The translations under genes and the position numbers were made by a program. Positions 1 through 5,772 of a stretch of DNA of 8,490 nt are shown in pieces. Each line of letters starts with the position of its first letter. Position 1 is the first letter of the stretch. The stretch comes from an uncultured bacterium (GTDB taxonomy: Bacteria; Actinomycetota; Coriobacteriia; Coriobacteriales; Coriobacteriaceae), in contig CAJMPE010000082.1 of assembly GCA_905215275.1 (NCBI GenBank), positions 1 to 8,490 of the forward strand. Reading direction: 5' to 3'. The notes below the pieces were generated by a model. That model was given only the letters and a program-made list of their open reading frames with translations, did not search any database and had not been told where the DNA came from.

Positions 1-1124
1 TTCAACCCCTTCACCGGCGAGGTGGTGCGCCGCAGCTTCGGCACCGACGCCTCCGAGATCGCGGAGTGGGCCCTCGGCTTCGAGGACCCGAGGGCGTGCT
101 ACGAGAGCGGCCCCACCGGGTTCCACATGGCGCGCGAGCTGCGCGCGCTCGGCCTCGACTGCGCCGTGGCCGCCGTCTCCAAGAAGGGCGAGGGCACCGC
201 CGGGGCCGAGGGCACTGCGACCATCATGGCCCTGTATCAGGACAGCAGCAGCGATTCCGCCGTCTCCGCCACCTATCAGGTCACGGTGAGCAAAAACGCC
301 ACCACCTCCAAGGACGACGTGCTGGCCCTCTCCGCCACCACCGTGAACACCAACGCCGGGCTGTTTGTGGAGTCCGCCGTGAAGGCCCCCTCGACCGCGC
401 CCTCGACGACGCGACCCGCGAGCTCCGCCGCTCGAGGCAGCGCCTCAACATGTTCCTGATCAGGCTGGGCCACGTCTGGGACGAGCGCAACGCCGACGGG
501 GCGAGGAAGAAGGCCTGGACGAGGGCCCACTGGAGGTGGGTCTCGGAGATCAGGCTCGAGGGGCCGCAGCGCGACGCGCTGGAGTACTACGTCACGGCCG
601 CCCGCTGCGCGGAGTCGGACAGGCGGCAGCTCGAGAGGAGGGTCGTCGCACTGGCGGGCACCGACCGCTGGCGGGCGACGGTGGAGGCGCTGTCCTGCAT
701 CAAGGGGGTCGACACCCTGACGGCCTTCAGGCTCGCGGCGGAGGCCGGGTCCTTCAGCAGGTTCCGCTCGGCGCCGGCCTTCGCGAGCTGGTGCGGACTG
801 ACCCCGTCGGAGCACTCGAGCGGCGAGTCCGAGCGGCGCGGCGGGATAACCAAGGCCGGCAACGCGCTCGCGCGCACGGCGCTCATAGAGTCCGCATGGC
901 ACTACTCCACGTGCTCCCCGAGGCCAAAGGCCCCAGCCCCCGGCACCGACGTGCCCCCGGCGATACGCTCGAGGGCGGACGACTGTACCGCCAGGCTCCA
1001 CCGCCGCCGCGAGGCGCTGGCCGCGGCGGGCAAGAGCGCGTGCAAGGCCAACGCCGCCGTGGCGCGCGAGCTCGCCTGCTGGGTCTGGGAGATCGGGTGC
1101 AGGTCTGAGGGGACCGTCCTCTAG
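1..1124 (+). pseudogene. IS110-family transposase, interrupted and frameshifted (5' end outside window)
   Basis: IS110 transposases move circular DNA intermediates with an N-terminal DEDD RuvC-like domain and a C-terminal domain carrying a catalytic serine. In frame 1 from position 1 the sequence reads as an IS110 N-terminal half: the motif YESGPTGFH, containing the family's catalytic Glu, is at about 85-120, followed by a LGLDCAVAAVSK strand ending near 186. The segment that should follow, with the KTDRRDA motif and the last two acidic residues, is absent and replaced by unrelated sequence. Homology resumes in frame 3 near 390 (LDRALDDATRELRRSRQRL). It runs through the transposase-20 domain (IKGVDTLTAFRLAAEAGSF, then FASWCGLTPSEHSSGES and GGITKAGN) to a TAG stop at 1122-1124. 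Loss of two catalytic residues and the change of frame mean no active enzyme can be made. The family assignment is firm. Whether the break is biological or an assembly join is open. Confidence 0.85.
187..389 (+). other. Foreign insert in the IS110 gene, Ig-like (Big_2-type) coding fragment
   Basis: Between the two IS110 halves, frame 1 gives about 67 residues that do not fit any IS110 transposase. Near the start is GTATIMALYQDSSSDSAVSA followed by TYQVTVSKN. That alternation of Thr, Ala and Val with a closing YxVTV strand is typical of the end of a bacterial Ig-like group 2 domain in cell-surface proteins. The next part (DDVLALSATTVNTNAGLFVE) is not recognised. The codons used here (AAA, TAT, GAT, GTT-free) are less strictly GC-ending than those of the flanking IS110 sequence. 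The right junction lies in a run (CCCTCGACCGCGCCCTCGAC, 388-407) that reads well as IS110, so the edges are known only to within about 10 bases. The domain identity is a pattern-based inference. Confidence 0.5.
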
Positions 1125-1399
1125 CGGCCGGCTACAACCGACTCCCGCCGGGAGGGCCCGCGCCTCGACGCATCGCCGGCGCGAGTTCACGACCTTTTTG
1201 ATGGGCAGCCCCCGGGCCGCGCCCGACAAAAGACTGGATTCGTACGATAGCGCCGGACGGAGAATCGAAATGCGGTGGGGTGCGCGGACATACCGGGCTG
1301 ACCGCCGGAAGCGCACCCGCAAGAGCCCGCGGATATTAGCTTGCCAGGCAAGCGTCGACTAAGCCATGCAGCGTGCGCGGGCTCTCCCGACGGGAAACG
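1125..1399. other. Gene-free region after the IS110 gene, with several small inverted repeats
   Basis: No convincing coding sequence was seen on either strand between the transposase stop and the terminator at 1400; the open frames that cross it are GC-rich shadows. Two hairpins follow the stop closely: CTCCC/GGGAG (1142-1146 with 1150-1154) and CGCGCC/GGCGCG (1159-1164 with 1178-1183). The right end of the IS element should lie somewhere here. IS110-group elements usually lack terminal inverted repeats, so its edge cannot be placed by eye. A nested inverted repeat at 1322-1385 is listed separately. Confidence 0.5.
1322..1385. repeat. Nested inverted repeat
   Basis: A perfect 10-bp inverted repeat, AGAGCCCGCG (1322-1331) and CGCGGGCTCT (1376-1385), encloses a second perfect 7-bp repeat, GCTTGCC-A-GGCAAGC (1339-1353). 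A third small repeat, TCCCG-A-CGGGA, spans 1385-1395. Neither outer arm is followed by a T-run on either strand, so it is not an ordinary intrinsic terminator. It could be a structured RNA, a recombination or IS end, or chance in GC-rich DNA. Confidence 0.5.
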
Positions 1400-1424
1400 A
1401 AAAAGCCCGGTTTCAAACCGGGCT
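1400..1424 (-). terminator. Rho-independent terminator (second, distal)
   Basis: On the minus strand, two perfectly complementary 10-base arms (AGCCCGGTTT at 1404-1413 and AAACCGGGCT at 1415-1424 on the plus strand) form a GC-rich hairpin, followed by a run of five T (1404-1400). It lies about 80 bases past the tRNA-Phe gene and behind a closer terminator, so it probably acts as a back-up. On the plus strand no T-run follows the hairpin. Confidence 0.75.
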
Positions 1425-1464
1425 CGAACGAACATGCCTATTGACAATGGCTTTCTCATATTAG

Positions 1465-1489
1465 AAAAGGACCCCTTTGCAGAGGTCCT
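1465..1489 (-). terminator. Rho-independent terminator of tRNA-Phe
   Basis: Read on the minus strand, AGGACCTC (1489-1482) pairs with GGGGTCCT (1475-1468) across a six-base loop, with one G-U pair, and is followed by TTTT at 1468-1465. It begins 13 bases after the tRNA 3' end, the usual place for a stable-RNA terminator. Confidence 0.8.
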
Positions 1490-1502
1490 AGTCAATTCAA
1501 GG

Positions 1503-1575
<73 letters not shown>

Positions 1576-1586
1576 ATTTGAGGTGT

Positions 1587-1601
1587 GCCTTGTTTCAAGG
1601 C
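1587..1601 (-). other. Short hairpin in the tRNA-Phe 5' leader
   Basis: GCCTTG (1587-1592) and CAAGGC (1596-1601) form a perfect six-base-pair stem with a three-base loop. It lies between the promoter -10 box and the mature tRNA 5' end. It may shape the precursor for RNase P, or be coincidental. Confidence 0.4.
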
Positions 1602-1607
1602 TTGATT

Positions 1608-1658
1608 AGTATAACCAAGGACGCGCTCCGGTCAACCGAGAATTTTAAAAAAGTTTTT
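1608..1658 (-). promoter_or_regulatory. Stable-RNA promoter of tRNA-Phe with UP-like element
   Basis: On the minus strand a -35 box TTGACC (1635-1630) and a -10 box TATACT (1613-1608) are separated by 16 bp. Immediately upstream of the -35 box is an AT-rich tract of A- and T-runs (about 1658-1640), standing out in GC-rich surroundings, in the position of an UP element. The predicted start near 1600 gives a short leader before the tRNA at 1575. Confidence 0.8.
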
Positions 1659-1710
1659 GCGCGCGACATCGGCCACGATCTCGCTCCTATAGAACGGCAC
1701 GTCAGAAGCA

Positions 1711-1998
1711 TCAACCGGCCGCAAGAAGTTTTTCACTCAGGGCCGCACGGGCAAACTCACTTGGCGTCATCCCCTCGGCAGCCGCCCGTCGACGAATAGC
1801 CTCCTTCATTCCCAGAGGAATCTTGACCGATAGCGTTGCCGTTCCCTCACCTGAGAGTGGAGGCCGTCCATGCACGATTCCGCCAACGGTGTGTTCGCCA
1901 TCCGGAAACTCTCCGCGCTCGTACGACTCACACCACGCGTCAATCATTTCATCCGTTACAACCTGACCACTAGCGGTCGTATATGTCTCGCCCATCAT
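1711..1998 (-). CDS. Ribbon-helix-helix (CopG/Arc-type) antitoxin-like protein
   Basis: This 95-residue protein most likely binds DNA as a dimer and neutralises a cognate toxin. The C-terminal part carries a ribbon-helix-helix pattern: a beta strand (ATLSVKIPLG, about residues 53-62), then helix 1 (MKEAIRRRAAAEG), a turn, and helix 2 (TPSEFARAALSEKLL). The acidic N-terminal half, with TYTTASGQVVTDEMIDAW at about 5-22, would be the toxin-binding part. Translation begins at one of two adjacent ATG codons (1998 or 1995) behind the ribosome-binding sequence AAGGGG. The gene overlaps the upstream toxin remnant by 29 bases. A perfect inverted repeat at 2074-2092 is a plausible autorepression operator. 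With no intact toxin beside it, the protein may be an orphan antitoxin or simple regulator. The fold is well supported; the antitoxin role rests on context. Confidence 0.75.
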   Translation of the reverse strand: MMGETYTTASGQVVTDEMIDAWCESYERGEFPDGEHTVGGIVHGRPPLSGEGTATLSVKIPLGMKEAIRRRAAAEGMTPSEFARAALSEKLLAAG

Positions 1999-2050
1999 CG
2001 ACCCCTTCCGTCAGGTGCTTTTTGGCGTTGGGATGAATCTCGACATCCAT
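1970..2050 (-). pseudogene. Toxin gene remnant (26 codons) upstream of the antitoxin
   Basis: A 26-codon frame starts at an ATG seven bases behind a strong ribosome-binding sequence (GGGGGAGG). It begins MDVEIHPNAKKHLTE, which resembles the N-terminus of small actinobacterial toxins that start with a Val-x-Ile-His-Pro-x-Ala-x-Lys-His pattern and normally run to about 80-100 residues. After 15 residues the frame passes straight into the antitoxin start region and stops at 1970-1972. I infer that the toxin interior was deleted, leaving start, ribosome-binding site and operator. Alternatives are a genuine short leader peptide that couples translation to the antitoxin, or an assembly collapse. 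The strong translation signal is visible; the toxin family match is from memory. Confidence 0.5.
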
Positions 2051-2073
2051 GCATTTCCTCCCCCATCTTACCC

Positions 2074-2092
2074 AATTTCGTATGACGAAATT
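2074..2092. promoter_or_regulatory. Inverted-repeat operator and probable promoter of the toxin-antitoxin unit
   Basis: AATTTCGT (2074-2081) and ACGAAATT (2085-2092) form a perfect 8-bp inverted repeat with a 3-bp centre, placed 24 bp upstream of the remnant ATG at 2050. On the minus strand TTGGCG (2104-2109 region) lies 17 bp from TACGAA, a weak -35/-10 pair with the -10 box inside the repeat. A ribbon-helix-helix antitoxin typically represses its own promoter through such a site. The repeat is certain; the promoter boxes are tentative. Confidence 0.55.
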
Positions 2093-2108
2093 CCGCTGTC
2101 GCCAATTC

Positions 2109-2468
2109 TTAAGCCGGCACCCGTTGGAAGGCAGGGGGCGAAACAATGATTGAAGGGCGTTCCAGTGCTGCCCAGGCACCTGGGTGAGAGCACGCGTGCC
2201 AAGGACGAACGTTTTCGTAGCACACGAGGACATTGCCGCTGCGATCGATAAAGGCAATGTCGATGGGATAGGCCATAAAGCAGGTGTGAACCGAGGAACA
2301 GCGCGGAAACGCCATGACAAGCGGCAGTCCGCTGGCGGCAATCGGCCGCCGTCCCAGCATGCCGCTCAGACGCACGGTAAACGACTCCGCCACCACAAAC
2401 TCGGCCGGCGTCCAGCCCAACCTGTTGAGCGCCCGCGCGTAGGCGATATAGGACGAGACCGCGGTCAC
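2109..2468 (-). CDS. DUF192-family protein, last gene of the tad operon
   Basis: This 119-residue protein fits the DUF192 family of small beta-barrel proteins of unknown role. The diagnostic core is present: a Gly-Met-Leu-Gly-Arg-Arg segment (36-41), then CSSVHTCFMAYPIDIAFIDR (57-76), which matches the family's SVHT-x-FM-x-x-PIDV-x-FLD signature, then RPW (88-90) and a late ALERP (101-105). No signal peptide or membrane segment is visible. I chose the GTG at 2468 because it overlaps the upstream stop as GTGA and has GGGGGTGG at the right distance; an ATG at 2489 without a clear ribosome-binding site would add seven residues. Its tight coupling to a TadE-like gene suggests a role in pilus or surface assembly. 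No function is known for the family, so this is inference. Confidence 0.75.
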   Translation of the reverse strand: MTAVSSYIAYARALNRLGWTPAEFVVAESFTVRLSGMLGRRPIAASGLPLVMAFPRCSSVHTCFMAYPIDIAFIDRSGNVLVCYENVRPWHACSHPGAWAALERPSIIVSPPAFQRVPA

Positions 2469-2941
2469 ATGACCACCCCCGGACGCCATGGATCGACCGT
2501 CACCGCACGTTCATGCGTGAGCACGGCCGGCGCCCCCAGGGAAACGCCGGCGATGCTCAGCGAACTCGGCCACGGCTCGTAGTGCATGGTGCAGGTATAG
2601 GTCCTAAACGTGCCAGAAAGAGAGAGCAGACCACCATCCGATGACGCCGCGCCTTGCTCGCTCGAGACCTCGACCTGTAGGTCATATCCCTCCATGGCAT
2701 CCTGAATCTGAGCTTGAACGGTCGTGGAAGCGTCAATGGAGCTCTCGTCACCCTCCCCGCCCGGCGCCACAGCGTGTGCCAGCACGATGTCGGGCACCAC
2801 GCGGTCGAAGCGCGCGGCCGCGCCGGCAAAGATCATGACGTTGTACGCGATGAGAGCCAGCACGAGCAGGACAGGCGTGACCACGGCCATCTCGACCGTC
2901 GCCTGGGCACACTCTTCGCGCAAGCCCGTGCGAATGCCCAT
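2465..2941 (-). CDS. TadE-like pseudopilin (first copy, downstream of tadG-like gene)
   Basis: A 158-residue protein with the layout of TadE-like minor pilins: a short basic leader (MGIRTGLREE), a class III prepilin-like site (CAQATVEMA, residues 11-19, with the +5 Glu at 17), one membrane helix (about 18-40) and an extracytoplasmic domain of about 115 residues. The domain is rich in Ser, Ala and acidic residues to about 110 and then more beta-like (SLSGTFRTYTCTMHYEPW), with one Cys in that strand. The ATG at 2941 overlaps the preceding stop as TAATG, so the two genes are translationally coupled. The stop overlaps the next gene as GTGA. It probably sits in the inner membrane or enters the fibre as a minor subunit after cleavage by a prepilin peptidase encoded elsewhere. 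Confidence 0.8.
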   Translation of the reverse strand: MGIRTGLREECAQATVEMAVVTPVLLVLALIAYNVMIFAGAAARFDRVVPDIVLAHAVAPGGEGDESSIDASTTVQAQIQDAMEGYDLQVEVSSEQGAASSDGGLLSLSGTFRTYTCTMHYEPWPSSLSIAGVSLGAPAVLTHERAVTVDPWRPGVVM

Positions 2942-5106
2942 TACGACCCACCGCCAAAAGCTCCCACCAGCGTGGCAACATCGACAGTGAGCGGGATGGA
3001 GCCGCCGCCGGGCAGCGGGATCTCGGCGATGGTGAACACCGCGCCGCTGATGGTGCGCTCGACGTGATATTCCAAGGCCTCGCAAAGTGCCTTGGGGTCA
3101 GTCACGCCCAAGGGGATTTTTCGCAGGGTATCTTGAGTTTTGGAGATGCCTGCGATATCGGACCCCGGACTTTTGATGACATTGGCGGTATCGGTCAGCA
3201 CCGGTTTTCTCAGACGCAAATCGCACGGTTCGAGTCCCAGCGCCGCCACGGAGGACGAGACGGTGTCACCGAGCCAGGACGCGATGGAGCCCAACGCGCC
3301 GCTACCCCCTCCCAAGCCACCGATCAGCTCTCCCATAAGCTCGTCGGCCGCACCCTGGATGTCTCCGTACCCCACAAGCAGGCGACCCCAAACATCCATA
3401 ACGCCATCGAGCACGCCGGCAACGCCGCCCGAACGCTCCTCCAGCGTCGAGAAAAACCGCGAGAGAACGTTATTTTGTGCCGTCGCATCATCAGGCGCGA
3501 GCACTGCAGCAGAAATTGCACCACGATCGCCAAGCTCAACTGCCGTGTTAAACGAAGAGTTGAGCTCGTCGGGACTGGAGATGGCGCCCGAGACCGCAAA
3601 GGCGACCACACCGTTGCGACCGGGCGGAGCGATGCGCGGGCGCTCACCGGAAAGTTCTTTGATGGCGGTATCGAACGCATTGCCCGCACGGTCGGCTTCG
3701 TCCTCGGTCTGACGCTCGAGCTCAAGCTCCTTGTTGCGACAGTCGACGTAGTCCTCCAGGGCGTCTTTAAACTTGTCAAAGTGATACTCGAAGCCGTTTT
3801 CGATAGAGGTTGAAGGCGCCGCAACAGCACCAAGCGACGAAACGCCAAAATGGCACTTGCTGCATTTATCCTGCCCATCGTAATCGGCAACCGAAGCAAA
3901 TCCGCTCGGCGTTCCTTTCTTATAGTTAGGGCAGGTCGTCCCGTAATGCAGATACGCCTTGTCATCGTTCACGCTCGTCGGCCACACCGCATCGGTATAG
4001 AGTTCCGTCGCCCGAACCTCATCAGAGTTGCGCGGCAGCAGCGGAATATAGGAGGAAACCCTGTCTCCGTTCTCGGTTATATATGCCCGATCGACCTCCG
4101 CACTCGCATAGGTATAAAACGCCTTACGCGCCGCAGACTCTGCCTTCATCTCGACACTCGAGCCTTGGGGCTTCTCGTTTGTCAGACGCCAATGGTAGTA
4201 GTCCTTCGCGCGATTAAGGGCAACTTGAGGCTCCCACGTAACGCTCGATGAGTAATGCGGATTTTGAACACCGGAGAGATCCGTTAGGCTTTTCGCACGC
4301 TCCCACATACACGAACAGCTGCCGACCGAACCTTTATCCGATCCACCGCAATCCGCTAGCCAGGCGCGCTCTTTGGCCTTCGCCGTCTCCTCCGATGCTT
4401 TTTGTAGCTCCTCGGCCGCGCGCTCCAGATCTTCCGACGCATCTTTAATGGCATCGGTCGAGATTTCGGATCCTTCGAGCGCAACAAAATCCGACTCAGA
4501 TGTCCTAGGCACGGCAAGCGCCGTACCGGTATAGGTCACGCCGTCGGTATCCTGCGCCGATACTGTCTGCATGGCGCGCGCGGCAACCAGGTACGGCAAG
4601 GCGGTCTCGATCTTTTGCAGGCCCTTTGCCGCACTTTTGGCAAACTTGTTACGCGTTTTAATGATCCGGGTTCCCGTATCGATGATATCGCTGCCGACAA
4701 CCTCGGCGCCCGGAATGAGAATGGCAACCAAGCCGGTGCCGATCGTGGCAAACCCCGCCAGGCCCAAACTCAAAATGCTCGCATCCACCACCGTGGCGGC
4801 TGTGTGATAGGACGACACCACGTTGGCGCCCGCCAGCGCACCGCTATCGGCCGCCACCTGGGTGTCTCCGGCGCGTGACATGCTCCATATCGCCGCGGTC
4901 GACGAAAACAGCAGCGTAAGCACCACCAGAATGACAACCGCAGAGGAGAGCGTGGTATAGGCCCCGTCTTCGATAAACAAGTCGATACCGGCACGGCCCA
5001 TAAAGCCGCCCCGCTTGCGGCGAGCGCCTGGTCGACGGCGGGCCGCAAACCCTTGCGTCACCCGCAGCAGGCATCGCCTAATCCCATGCAGCAATCCATG
5101 AATCAT
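2941..5106 (-). CDS. TadG-like Tad pilus-associated protein with large extracytoplasmic region
   Basis: A 721-residue protein that opens with a basic region (1-40), then one strong membrane helix (about 52-74), followed by DTQVAADSGALAGANVV (81-97), the Ala-rich adenine-free pattern typical of the N-terminal TadG-like domain. A second hydrophobic stretch lies at about 109-137. Beyond this is a charged, probably coiled-coil helix (220-248), then a domain with Cys at 253, 264, 266, 392, 415, 418 and 456, including CSKCH at 415-419. A Gly-rich, weakly hydrophobic C-terminal region follows, with further Cys at 628 and 675. TadG-type proteins are thought to anchor or decorate the Tad fibre at the envelope. 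I chose the ATG at 5106 because GGAGGGAG precedes it; an internal ATG at residue 36 is an alternative. It overlaps the upstream gene by 29 bases. The N-terminal match is good; the remainder is not recognised. Confidence 0.75.
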   Translation of the reverse strand: MIHGLLHGIRRCLLRVTQGFAARRRPGARRKRGGFMGRAGIDLFIEDGAYTTLSSAVVILVVLTLLFSSTAAIWSMSRAGDTQVAADSGALAGANVVSSYHTAATVVDASILSLGLAGFATIGTGLVAILIPGAEVVGSDIIDTGTRIIKTRNKFAKSAAKGLQKIETALPYLVAARAMQTVSAQDTDGVTYTGTALAVPRTSESDFVALEGSEISTDAIKDASEDLERAAEELQKASEETAKAKERAWLADCGGSDKGSVGSCSCMWERAKSLTDLSGVQNPHYSSSVTWEPQVALNRAKDYYHWRLTNEKPQGSSVEMKAESAARKAFYTYASAEVDRAYITENGDRVSSYIPLLPRNSDEVRATELYTDAVWPTSVNDDKAYLHYGTTCPNYKKGTPSGFASVADYDGQDKCSKCHFGVSSLGAVAAPSTSIENGFEYHFDKFKDALEDYVDCRNKELELERQTEDEADRAGNAFDTAIKELSGERPRIAPPGRNGVVAFAVSGAISSPDELNSSFNTAVELGDRGAISAAVLAPDDATAQNNVLSRFFSTLEERSGGVAGVLDGVMDVWGRLLVGYGDIQGAADELMGELIGGLGGGSGALGSIASWLGDTVSSSVAALGLEPCDLRLRKPVLTDTANVIKSPGSDIAGISKTQDTLRKIPLGVTDPKALCEALEYHVERTISGAVFTIAEIPLPGGGSIPLTVDVATLVGAFGGGS

Positions 5107-5590
5107 AATCTCCCTCCAGCCATTCGGGACGCGATCGATACGAGACGTCGACCTTGAGCTCGACATAGCCGCCCTCACCCGCGCTGCCCATGGCCTGCAC
5201 AAATGCACCGATCACGGGCAGCGGCTTAACCTCGCCGGTAACGGACACGGAAGAAACGCCGCCGGCACCGGCCCGCCCCAACTCGATATCCCACGACAGC
5301 GGCCCGCCGGCATGAAAAATCGAGACGTTGGGCACCGCGGCAAGTCTGCGGCGAGTGAACTCCTTAAGGTCATCGTCGCCCTGCACCGTCGTCGTGGTCA
5401 TAAGCCGCGCGGTCTCGGCGGCGGCAGACTCCATGACCGCGCGCGTATAGAGCAGGCACACCGGCTGCAACGCGAGCAAGATAAGCGTCAAAAACGTCGG
5501 CAGCAAAAAGGCGGCCTCGACCGTAGACTGCGCCCGATCCTCGCACACGATATCAATACAGAGCGATGTCCTTGGCACCCGTCGCGGCAT
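5078..5590 (-). CDS. TadE-like pseudopilin (second copy, upstream of tadG-like gene)
   Basis: A TadE-like protein of about 170 residues with a class III prepilin-type site RAQSTVEAA (19-27, +5 Glu at 25), a membrane helix (about 26-49) and the conserved Ala-Glu-Thr-Ala-Arg helix just after it (58-62). The extracytoplasmic part includes a strand-rich section (SSVSVTGEVKPLPVIGAF) typical of TadE proteins, and the C-terminus ends in Trp-rich acidic sequence (DYDSWIAAWD). The start is uncertain: the ATG at 5590 lies inside the preceding gene without a clear ribosome-binding site, and in-frame GTG codons at 5578 and 5548 are alternatives that leave the pilin site intact. It overlaps the upstream Flp-like gene by 38 bases with this start, and the TadG-like gene by 29. 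Probable minor pilin subunit. Confidence 0.8.
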   Translation of the reverse strand: MPRRVPRTSLCIDIVCEDRAQSTVEAAFLLPTFLTLILLALQPVCLLYTRAVMESAAAETARLMTTTTVQGDDDLKEFTRRRLAAVPNVSIFHAGGPLSWDIELGRAGAGGVSSVSVTGEVKPLPVIGAFVQAMGSAGEGGYVELKVDVSYRSRPEWLEGDYDSWIAAWD

Positions 5591-5771
5591 CGATAACCGA
5601 CGATGGGGCGACGCCATGAGACGCCGCCCGCTCGACCAGTGCCGCCAAGCGCCCATCGGTGCCAGCGCGCCAAAGCCCCGCAATCGCCAGCACAATCGAC
5701 AACAGCGCCACGGTGACGGTGGCGTATTCGACGGTCGACTGAGCAGATTCCTCACGCAGGACATCATGCAT
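5553..5771 (-). CDS. Second Flp-like small pilin
   Basis: A 72-residue protein with the Flp/class III layout: a ten-residue leader ending EESA, then QSTVEYATVTVALLSIVLAI (11-30) as the site and membrane helix, then a short tail of about 40 residues. The Glu-Tyr pair at 15-16 is the signature of Flp pilins. The tail is longer than in the main Flp gene and lacks the usual ending, so this may be a minor pilin or a short TadE/TadF-type protein. The ATG follows the upstream TGA with one base between, and a strong ribosome-binding site (AAAGGAGGGG) sits about 10 bases before it. The stop lies inside the next gene's proposed start region. Confidence 0.75.
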   Translation of the reverse strand: MHDVLREESAQSTVEYATVTVALLSIVLAIAGLWRAGTDGRLAALVERAASHGVAPSSVIDAATGAKDIALY

Positions 5772-5772
5772 T

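Noticed and set aside
415..419. Reading CSKCH in the TadG-like protein's numbering as proof of a cytochrome c
   Set aside because: A single CxxCH in a Cys-rich extracytoplasmic domain can arise by chance, and no other cytochrome feature is visible; kept only as a point to check. Coordinates here are residue numbers, for positions about 3850-3864 in the window.
536..1108. Second plus-strand frame inside the IS110 C-terminal half
   Set aside because: The frame with the transposase-20 motifs is the real one; this one is a GC-rich shadow.
276..1322. Long minus-strand open frame of 348 codons opposite the IS110 gene
   Set aside because: It is the antisense of recognisable IS110 domains, is extremely rich in Arg, Ala, Gly and Pro, and has no domain pattern; a typical shadow in GC-rich DNA.
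5107..5208. Upstream extension of the TadG-like gene to 755 codons
   Set aside because: It would overlap the TadE-like gene by 130 bases and has no ribosome-binding site, while the ATG at 5106 has GGAGGGAG before it.
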